Source: Petrosia ficiformis
Lineage: Eukaryota; Porifera; Demospongiae; Haplosclerida; Petrosiidae
Length of the DNA stretch: 64,000 nucleotides
Assembly (NCBI GenBank): GCA_947044365.1
Contig: OX345636.1
Span: forward strand, 59,585,537-59,649,536
Direction: 5' to 3'
Shown in pieces: positions 57,201 to 64,000 of this stretch. The notes beneath the pieces were generated by a model, which saw only the letters and a list, made by a program, of their open reading frames with translations, did no database searches and had not been told where the DNA came from. The translations under genes and the position numbers were made by a program. How positions within the stretch are numbered: position 1 is the first letter of the stretch; every line of letters begins with the position of its first letter.

Positions 57201-60200
57201 GTACAGTTCGTACTATGGTCGTAGTACAAAGACGAAACATGAACTTTTTTTTGTTGTCTACTGTATATTCATTATTATTGATAATATCTAAATGATGAAG
57301 TATATGTGTCTATGTGTGTATAAAATACTTGTTTGTCTAATTGAACCACTCCCCTGATTCATAAATAGTGAAGTCAAGTATGGATATGACATGATTTTAT
57401 TATACACATGTGATAAGTATTTGTATATGTATAGTATCAATTGATATTATTATGAATAACATTTACCAGTGAAACTATTAATTATTACTAGTTTGTGTAG
57501 TGTTTATTACATGTACATGTATTGTTGTTATTTCATTATACAGGGATGGAGTTTACTGCGTCAAGCAGCTGCTTGTAATAAAGTCAGTATAGTAGACCTG
57601 ATTATAAAACATGGATGTGATGTGAACATACAAGATGGTGTAAGTGATTATATATTATTTGTTATACACATGTAATATAATGGTTATAATATACAATTGA
57701 ATACAATCATTAAGGTTACGGTACATATATACCAAAATCTGACCGTATTTATTTAAATGTAATATTAGAATAATATTTCAACTGACCAATGGCTGATGCT
57801 AGCACTATATACATGTAGTTATAAATCAAAAATAAGTTCATCCAATACATATTTTGATGTGATCTCCAGGTAAATATTTTCTATAAAGCTATAGCTACAT
57901 GTAGGCCATCATGTGACATTTTTATTTTGCTAAACATTCAAGAGAAGCAGCAAATCATGATTATTCATGATTTGTATCTCGTAACCTTAATGACAAAAGT
58001 TTCCAAACAAACTTTAACTATTAATTCAGTCAGTCAATCAGTTCACAAACTTAAAACTAATATTAAACTTTATGGTTTCATTTGTTACTTGAAAGTTTAT
58101 AAAAATAATGTATACATGTTATTATAGGATTTCCGTAAATTAGTCTCCTCTCCAGACTCCATAGTGCAAAATAGTCTGGTAATTTTGGCCCACATTCCTG
58201 TCACATGTAGTGACATAGCCAATCAGATCCCTCAGTTTATTAATTGATTACATGACTTTTTTAATTCAAAAATGTCATATTAAAACCTGTAATAAACAAA
58301 TCTGTAACAAAGGTTGTGAAGCATCCCAGATACCAGCCTTCTATTATCATCTGGAGAGTATGATTTAATTCAAGTAACAAACTTATAGATTGAAATATTT
58401 GTTATACAAGTACAAGTAGGTTGAGTTAATCATATGACAGTCACCTGATTAGGACATCGTTGTGCCAACCATTGTGGAATGTTTTGTTCTACAGTGGGAA
58501 TGGCATTCTGGGAATGTGACTATCTGTAAATAGTGTCATACTATAAGAGTGCTGTAACATTGTGGGGCGAGCCTGATAGCAAATTGTTCAGATAATTTCT
58601 GAGTATGCTGCTAAATAGAATACATGTATGTGGTATTATGTACGACATATACACATGTACATTTACATATAGAAGGATTTCAGTACCAACTCCCTAGTGT
58701 GGGAGTCACTCGTGCTTACCCCAATTATTAGATAGTATTTATACTTGTAACCCTATCATGACAACAGTTACAAGTATTACTAAACACATGTATTATAAAC
58801 GTGTATATTAGTGATCATAATTATGATTATATGTATAGTAAACTAGTAGTTGATATAATCTCACAAGTTAATAGATTGTCTTGTACTGATATAATCAGCT
58901 TTTTCCTTCTTTATGCAGTACTTGTACATGTAGTTTATAAAGTGTCAAATATAATGTTAATTGAAATGTATTGTAGCCATTTATTCCAGGCCATCCATTT
59001 TTAATTTCGTAAAACATTATTGGTTACAATTGTGGTTATACAATCTACACCCACTTGATTTGAAAGTGTTATGATGGACAATGTTTCTTTTGTATCTGGT
59101 TCTTGTATATGCAAAAACACTGATGTTCAATATATTGTATTATCAGTACCTGACATTATTAAGTTCACATACTATCACAGTGTACTTTGTGAGTGAAGTA
59201 CACTGTACTTCAAATGTACTACACCATATTTCACATAAGTACTATGCTATCACATACAAATGTAATGGGAATTAACACACAACTATGATTACAGTACAAT
59301 GTAGTACAACTATATATTATTATACTAATTAGGAGTGCAGTTGACTATCACCTTATTAAAGTGTAGCTCCCATCATAGTATGTAAACTTAATTAAGTCAG
59401 GTACTACATGTACATGTATACATGTTGATATTATAATACCTCTAGTATACATGTATGTACATGTACATGTGGTATGTATAATACATGTATGTACATGTAC
59501 ATAAAAATGATGTTCACGTGCATTGTACATGTAGTATGTTACATGTACATGTATTATACATTTACATGTACATACTTGTACGTGTACTGTAATTAATACA
59601 CATGTACATGTGTACATACTATAGTATGTACATGTACGTATACTGTACATGTACTTCTTCACTATAATTATTACACCTACATGTACATACATGTACAATA
59701 ATACATGTTAATACTATACATCATCTTCATACTATAGTACATATTAGATGTACATGTATATATACTATGGTACTTCTACATGTACATGTACAACTACAGT
59801 AATGTTATAATACAGTATATAATCTGTACTCAAAATTAAATGTGGGAAAATATTGGCCACACCCACCATTAATTAATTAAACACTAATGCAAAATCTACA
59901 GACTCAGAGAATCCTAAAACTTTCATAAATGCTTTTGAAACATTTCTAAGATGTTCATGCATGTACTATTACTTGACTGTCTATTACTATCCCATGTCTG
60001 AGTTCACCTAACTACATGTTACATGCTTGCTTTGGCAACAAAATTAAATACCACTTCTCATAACAACTGTACCTAAGTATATATAGGTAGAGTAAAGGCA
60101 AAACGCAAAGAAGCGATACTTACATGTTTGTACATGTATGTATGGTTGTTAATTTAATTTTGTTGCCAAAACAAGGCACCATCCCAATCTTGTTCCTGTG

Positions 60201-61487
60201 CTTTTTCGGTTTTGATATATATCAGTGTTTATGAAAAGCTCATATAGCGCACCATTGACCCAAAGAGCTTCTTAATTATTTAGCACTATTATATCATAGA
60301 CAATTGATTAATAATAACTTACTACTTGACTTTAATGATATCTGTCAGCCATCTTGAAGATCGTGTAGACAGTTGATAATAATAAATACATGTATGTGCT
60401 TATGAAGGCATCTTCATCTATGTATATATTGGCAGTTATCATTGTAATATAATATTATAGCTACATGTATGTACATGTACATGTACATGTATCTATGAAT
60501 AATGTAATATTGTAATTCTTGTAGACTTATTGTGTCTGTTAGTCCTGATTTTATAATGCAGTCTGTTACTATTCTTAAAAGTAGGGCTAGGAATCTCCTG
60601 AGATTCTGAAATCGATTATCAAATTGATTGATAATCAATTAAAATCAGTGGAAGTAATTAGGCCAATTAAGTACATTAATACAGGAAAATCCCCCATTTG
60701 ATGATAAGGGTTCCTATCACCTACGTACATATTGTACATTACTTGATATCACATGCTTGAAAAGTATATCTTCTGGAATAATTAGCATAATTGATATCAC
60801 AGACTTATAATCGATAATCAGAAGAATTTTCAATATTGATTGATTAATCATCCCAGCCCTACTTAAAAGTCTATTTTTAGTAACATCATCCGTTTTGTAT
60901 AAATTATAAGTATTGTGTATTTTGTAATCTTACTGATCTGTCCTTTCAACAATAAACTGTTAACACTACAATTTAATGGGTTCTTTCTTCATGTAACCAT
61001 TGTGTGATTATGTCATCATTATAATTATCATAACATTATTCTATACAGTATCATTGTTAGTATTGGGTGTGGTTTTATATTTTATATAATCAAATGTGTT
61101 TCTATTTATAATAATGAATGGTTACATGAACAAACTGTCAGTTAATATCTCATTTGTAATTTATAATGTATGGATTGCCATCTTTTCAAGCCATCCTCTG
61201 AATTAATTCACATATTCTATAATCAATACATTTTCAGTGGTCCTAATGGTGTGGATGTTCCATTGTATATTGTGTTATATTTGGTGTTTATTATGTTAAT
61301 AATTATGTTAGTTGAATTAGGAACTGATAGGCACATTGATTTTAAAAATGGCACTCTAGCTTTGTAATGATATTCATAACTTTTATTAATTTTTAAAAAC
61401 ATATTTCAGTTACATGACAGCACAGTTTCCCCAGTATATATAGTATTGCATATCGCTGCCAAAAATATTGTGATACGATATATTTGA
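39016..61487 (+). CDS. Ankyrin-repeat-type gene in tiny phase-0 exons
   Basis: Four exons share good splice sites and all break at codon boundaries: 39016-39042 (MSGEGKYQL), 43102-43191 (30 residues), 51611-51715 (35) and 57544-57639 (32). The last reads LLRQAAACNKVSIVDLII and KHGCDVNIQDG, a clear ankyrin unit. Exons 2 and 3 are weaker units (WNAYERNDRDAVKSIVES, FWAIQYDDEREVESLI), so one exon corresponds to one repeat. A candidate next exon 61410-61487, also phase 0, contains VLHIAAKN and ends in TGA. Ankyrin stacks bind partner proteins; the partner is unknown. The introns are 4.1, 8.4 and 5.8 kb, loaded with MITEs, SINEs and satellites. The gene may continue beyond 64000, and the first exon is the least certain. 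Confidence 0.6.
39060..43095. other. First intron of the ankyrin-type gene
   Basis: AT-rich with scattered ACATGTAC motifs (dense at 40690-40930 and 41640-42300). No repeat arrays or frames that I recognise. Confidence 0.4.
44340..44520 (-). mobile_element. tRNA-derived SINE, copy 3 (with full tRNA head)
   Basis: Minus-strand order: tRNA-like head, ACTCTCATTTTTCATTTTT body, TTGCCTCAGGTGTC, a (CTTT/GTTT)n tail, TACATCTCGGATAACATC. The tRNA 3' segment CACCTGAGG.A recurs inverted as TTGCCTCAGGTG, so the body forms a hairpin. Confidence 0.85.
44432..44503 (-). tRNA. tRNA-like cloverleaf (SINE head), anticodon position GGA
   Basis: All four stems pair: acceptor GCCTTGG with CTGAGGT, D arm GCTC/GAGC, anticodon stem TCTGT/GCAGA, T arm GTGGG-TTCGAAT-CCCAC. 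A box (TAGCTCAGTTGG) and B box (GGTTCGAATCC) are intact. The base before the anticodon is C, not the invariant U, and there is no long variable arm as tRNA-Ser needs. It is therefore best read as the Pol III promoter head of the SINE rather than a working tRNA. Confidence 0.45.
44636..44780 (-). mobile_element. tRNA-derived SINE, copy 4 (different head)
   Basis: Same body and tail as copy 3, and the same T arm, but 5' of GCAGAGTG the head reads TGGTATAATGGTTAACAT, a different A-box/D-arm type. This suggests head exchange or a second subfamily. Confidence 0.75.
45226..45330 (-). mobile_element. tRNA-derived SINE, copy 5 (head truncated)
   Basis: Body, inverted CCTGAGGCAA/TTGCCTCAGG pair and (CTTT)7 tail; the head stops within the B box. 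Confidence 0.8.
45370..46510. repeat. 18-bp-period minisatellite, ~1.1 kb
   Basis: Units such as CACAATAGTCAGTACTGT and CACAATAGTAACTATTGT, plus a CACTATGGCCACAATAGT variant at its left edge. Many units are near-palindromic. The 342-codon open frame (and others on both strands) arises because 18 is a multiple of three. Confidence 0.95.
46546..47119 (+). CDS. Unrecognised overlapping frames between the inverted arrays
   Basis: Frames 46546-46821 and 46778-47119 overlap. The second has a less repetitive composition (EVPLHGSLSSIEHC, SVGFPIYQRSNTIIKSVLER). No domain or homolog is recognised and no splice structure is evident. They may be relics of a mobile element carried between the arrays, or chance. 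Confidence 0.2.
47695..48135. repeat. 18-bp-period minisatellite in opposite orientation
   Basis: GTGACAATAGTGACTATTGT and GACAGTAGTGACTACTGTG-type units, more diverged; these are the complement of the units at 45370-46510. Confidence 0.85.
48537..49016. mobile_element. hAT-like MITE 4 (GATTA-rich)
   Basis: Ends CAGGGTTGGGGCTGATTAC and GCAATCGGCCCTAACCCTG are inverted. The interior is full of GATTATGATTACGATTA-like steps. No clear 8-bp duplication. Confidence 0.75.
49060..50440. repeat. Nested long inverted repeats
   Basis: About 170 bp at 49070-49245 returns inverted at 49620-49780 (GTAACCAGTAACCACAC, AAAAGAAAGTAACATC, GTCACATTCTC). A second pair, 49470-49545 and 50340-50435, shares TATTATACAGTTTAC.TAAACC and AATAATAGAGTGTAATTATA. 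The pairs overlap in a crossed arrangement. It lies in an ankyrin-type gene intron. Confidence 0.75.
50455..50885 (+). repeat. Dispersed repeat family A, copy 4
   Basis: Closest to copy 2, with TTATGATTGCTTTCCACGGG at its start and a repeated CAATCATAGGGAT near the end. Confidence 0.8.
50934..51198. mobile_element. hAT-like MITE family N, copy 1
   Basis: 265 bp, ends TAGGGCTGGGAATTGGCT and TTAATCGTCCCAGCCCTA, flanked by ATAATTAT on both sides (50926-50933, 51199-51206). Same family as 60582-60861. Confidence 0.88.
52402..52700. mobile_element. hAT-like MITE 6
   Basis: Ends CAGGGGTGGATACAGGATTT and CCTAAATCCGCCCTTG are inverted; ACTCACA occurs at both edges. The interior has a run of G and C near the right end. 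Confidence 0.75.
52858..53990 (+). pseudogene. Penelope-like reverse transcriptase relic
   Basis: Pieces in order: HWLPKLHNNPYGKTFIAAS (frame from 52861), FDFSTLYTSIPH, VGIPMGTDCAPFLANLF, the catalytic RYIDDLL (about 53520), YPPELELKRTTES, SYLDI, NFGFNIVNFPHL, then RIGRICDSF and QQGFWYTKLCF in another frame. FSTLYTxIPH and the short PMGT motif fit Penelope-type or related reverse transcriptases; the class is by memory. At least four frame changes occur: near 52950, at 53241 (an extra T), near 53785, and a stop near 53970. No endonuclease domain or terminal repeats are visible. Confidence 0.8.
54400..54690 (+). repeat. Dispersed repeat family D, copy 2
   Basis: Five or six units of TTTTCTAAGCCATTGTGGCT plus GCTTA, a TA tract, then CTAGCATGCTAGACACATGA shared with 30760-30995. 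It follows the RT relic by about 400 bp and might be its 3' tail. Confidence 0.75.
54875..55105 (+). repeat. Dispersed repeat family C, copy 2
   Basis: Matches 11985-12240; see that entry. Ends differ, as GCAGTGCATGCCAAATAAGA replaces GCAGTGTCAGCACTGCACAG. Confidence 0.7.
55149..55570. mobile_element. hAT-like MITE 7
   Basis: 422 bp, ends TAGAGTTGTACTTATACT and AGTATAGGTACAACACTA, flanked by GTACATGT on both sides (55141-55148, 55571-55578). That octamer is so common here that the duplication is weaker proof. Interior contains repeated ATAGGTATAGG. Confidence 0.8.
55571..57540. other. Intron stretch without recognised features
   Basis: AT-rich. A short palindromic GTAGTACAGTTCGTAC region lies near 57200. 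Nothing else recognised. Confidence 0.35.
58145..58490 (+). repeat. Dispersed repeat family E, copy 1
   Basis: Shares CCAATCAGATC.CTCAGTTT, ATTAATTGATTACATGACTT, and GTGAAGCATCCCAGATACCA with 62985-63420, and CAAAAATGTCA plus GTAACAAAGG with 62690-62880. Confidence 0.75.
59150..59390 (-). repeat. Dispersed repeat family G, copy 2
   Basis: Inverted relative to 9400-9660, carrying GTGAGTGAAGTACACTGTA and CACCTTATTAAAGTGTAGCT. Confidence 0.5.
59395..59830. repeat. ACATGTAC-dense segment
   Basis: Dozens of overlapping ACATGTAC/TACATGTA palindromes without fixed period. Confidence 0.7.
60582..60861. mobile_element. hAT-like MITE family N, copy 2
   Basis: 280 bp, ends TAGGGCTAGGAATCTCCTG and TTAATCATCCCAGCCCTA, with a perfect 8-bp duplication CTTAAAAG (60574-60581, 60862-60869). 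Confidence 0.92.
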
Positions 61488-62689
61488 AATAACTACATGT
61501 AGGTAAATGCAGGGGTATTGAAAGTAAGTGTTAGCACTGAGCAGTTGTATAATTCCATGGTGATGGTGGTAGGTTGCATTATTGAGATTTAAAAGGCTGT
61601 TTCACAGTGACATATATACATGTACATGTATATCCAATAAGGTTGTGTACTGGCAGTCTGTTATGCTATTGTCTTCACAATTGAATTCTATACAGGTGTT
61701 TTCTACTCAGTCGCTAACAAATGCAGCCCAGAAGAATTTGAGATGCTCAGCGCTATCTCTCTCTGTATGCATATAATATTATAATTATGTAGCTCTGACT
61801 TCAAGTAGTCTTGTTGTAGGTCTTCTTCTCATGATGTCATATCTTTTCATTGAGATTCACACGTATGTATTTTTACAGGTGTATTTTTATTATGATCGAT
61901 AATATAAAAAGCATACCGTACATGTAAATACACAATGTAAAGAGAATATAAATTATTATCGTCAATAATATAAAATGCATTTACAGACAAACACACTTGA
62001 CTTATTAGGTTAAGGTCACTAATGCTCACAATAATAGTAGTATTTATAATATATTTATATTTCATTAATCATGTGTGAATAGAATACTTTGAAATGACTA
62101 TATTTAGTTTCAGCTATTAAACAATTCTGTTTGTTTAATTCACTATGTACATGTGTATATGAATAAAATAATAGAGTGAAATTATACTTTCACATGTGAC
62201 CTATACTTTCAAATGAAATAAGTAATGAATCTGTATAGGTGAGTATATCCTATTGTCACTATAAAACTATCATGATATCACAGAATCCTTGACTTGTTAC
62301 TACAAATGCAATCAAAATGTGGAAGGCTACATCACTTGAATGATAAAATCTTAGGTTTTCATAGCTTAATTAATAGTTTTTACAAAGCAGCTGACTATTA
62401 ACATAACATGTTCATGTAGTTTGGTGGTTACAGTATTACTTGCTTATCCATGTGTACTGTAATAAACTATTACTGTAGAGTGTAGAATCATTCTTGGTAT
62501 ATGTACATCTAATATGTACTATAGTAAGAATATGACCTATAGTATTAACATGTACCTATTATACATGTATGTAGATACAACAAAGATTTGTACTGATGGG
62601 ATTTCATTAAAATTATAAGTCAAACTTGTAAATTGTAATGGAATAATTTCATTACTTATTTCATTACTTATTTCATTACTCCCATTACA

Positions 62690-62880
62690 ATATATAAGTT
62701 TGATTACATGACTGTGTGTATTCAAAAATGTCACATCTAAATCCTGCAATAAAACAAACTGTAACAAAGGCTATATAGCATCCCAGATACACATGTATAT
62801 ACCATCCTTCTACAACCTTCTAATCTAATCAAACTTGTTGGGTCATGTGACTAATTTGTTGAAATATTTGACAGAAATTA
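62690..62880 (+). repeat. Dispersed repeat family E, copy 2
   Basis: Contains TTGATTACATGACTGTGTGT, CAAAAATGTCACAT, and GCATCCCAGATAC; a (TTTCATTACTTA)n-like stretch precedes it. Confidence 0.65.
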
Positions 62881-62984
62881 TGTAATAATAGAAAAGAAAT
62901 TAATAATAGATTATATAATTATTACATGCATGCATATATAATTTATATAAATGAATATCAGCGCATTGTCCCCCCTTGCCATCT

Positions 62985-63420
62985 TCTGGCCAACATTCCT
63001 ACTACAGTGACGTTTATTATCTCGATCTTGTAATGTCCAATCTGATTGCTCAGTTTATTAATTGATCATATGACTTGGTATATTCCAAAAGGGCATATCA
63101 AAATTAATTAACAAACTATGCTGTGAAGCGTCCTGGATGCCAACTTTCTACCATCATCTGGAGACTGTGATTCACCACGGTAATAACAAAGATTCAAATA
63201 CATGTCAATTAGGTGACAGTCACCTGATTATGATATCAATGCATCAGGAATGTTCACCCAAGTTACCAGACTGTGTTTCGCCGTGGCGCATGTCAGTCTG
63301 TAGACGAGACTAGCCACCATTGGAGACTGTGCTTCACCACAGATGTGATATACATAGATTAGAATATTTGTAATACACATAGGTGGAGTGAATCAGGTGA
63401 CTCATTATGACATCACTGAT
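62985..63420 (+). repeat. Dispersed repeat family E, copy 3
   Basis: Longest copy, with TCATCTGGAGACTGTGATTC, CACCACGG and a second GGAGACTGTGCTTCACCAC at about 63320, implying an internal duplication. Confidence 0.7.
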
Positions 63421-63469
63421 GATGCGCGCAGCTGTTAACTTGCGTCTAATCAGCACTGTACATGCACTT

Positions 63470-64000
63470 ACATGTACTTCTTGTACATACTTGTATTAGA
63501 TGTTCATACTGTAGTACATGTACATATACTGTATACACACTATGATATTGTTATATTATTTATATAGATTGCCGATATAAATTTGGGGTGGGACTGGAGC
63601 CTCCCTTTTTTCTTCTCCTGTACTTGTGCTATACATACATTATAAGATACATGTACATGTACATGTTCATACTGTATGTATATTAGTACTTACATGTATA
63701 CTTGTTATAATGCTTGTTGATTATAATACATGTACATGTACATGTACCATGTATAATACAGTAACATGTACATACATGTACATGTAGTACATTTACATAC
63801 ATACAGTGTATACTGTAATACATGTATATAGTACATATGCTATTGTACATTTTGTAACTAGAATACATGTACATGTACATACATGTACAATAATTCATGT
63901 TAATACTATAAATCATTTTCTTACTATACTACATTCATGTACATGTATTAGATGTACATAGGATAGTACATGTACATGTACATGTACACAATATAGTAAT
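63470..64000. repeat. ACATGTAC-dense segment at the window edge
   Basis: Overlapping ACATGTAC palindromes, resembling 59395-59830: ATACATGTACAATAAT.CATG and TTAATACTATA.ATCAT occur in both. Confidence 0.7.

Noticed and set aside
61680..61766. Possible exon starting VFSTQSLTNAA, after CTATACAG and before GTATGC
   Set aside because: Phase-0 splice sites fit, but the product does not resemble an ankyrin unit; chance cannot be excluded.
63577..63625. Possible exon reading IADINLGWDWS
   Set aside because: Hint of an ankyrin end, but too short and without a good donor.

Overview
The window is animal nuclear DNA: multi-exon genes with GT-AG introns, AT-rich spacers, no operons, and very many short transposons and satellites. 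I infer a sponge, probably a demosponge of the Amphimedon kind. The reasons are a Roc-like GTPase fused to a Death domain, an ankyrin gene in tiny exons, and the palindromic octamer ACATGTAC spread through almost every intron and spacer. The species call rests on my recollection of sponge genomes, not on a search.

Host genes, left to right. (1) 868-5648 (+): a Roc/COR-like GTPase followed by a Death domain, probably an innate-immune or apoptosis type signalling protein. (2) 8376-14859 (+): the catalytic part of MGAT1 (GlcNAc-transferase I, Golgi N-glycan maturation), with recognisable exons but at least three frame lesions and no N- or C-terminal exons found. (3) 26678-32222 (-): enolase, six exons in perfect phase, covering the N-terminal two thirds; the last third was not found. 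(4) 39016 to at least 57639, perhaps 61487 (+): an ankyrin-type gene of small phase-0 exons separated by introns of 4 to 8 kb.

Mobile DNA fills most of the rest. The most complete element is 32391-36352. It has long terminal inverted repeats that contain about 60-bp tandem repeats, an apparent 6-bp target duplication, and two convergent intact genes: a DDE integrase (-) and a small HECT-like protein (+). It sits about 170 bp upstream of the enolase start. At least nine hAT-like short elements are present. Five have perfect or near-perfect 8-bp target duplications. One keeps only the BED zinc finger of the transposase and another only the C-terminal dimerisation segment. Other elements are a 610-bp TTAA-flanked family (two copies), foldback elements, a tRNA-derived SINE with a CTTT tail (five copies), a Penelope-like reverse transcriptase relic and a LINE relic.

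Satellites include a 90-bp repeat (about 21 copies), a 76-bp repeat, a roughly 48-bp repeat in an enolase intron, and two 18-bp-period arrays in opposite orientation at 45.4-46.5 kb and 47.7-48.1 kb. A degenerate 28S rRNA fragment lies at 24582-24777. Long stretches at 17.1-19.0, 21.1-24.4, 39.1-43.1 and 56.2-57.5 kb hold nothing I can name.

The strongest candidate for an under-described system is the integrase plus HECT-like element with repeat-laden termini. Next are the dismantled hAT family and the broken MGAT1 locus.
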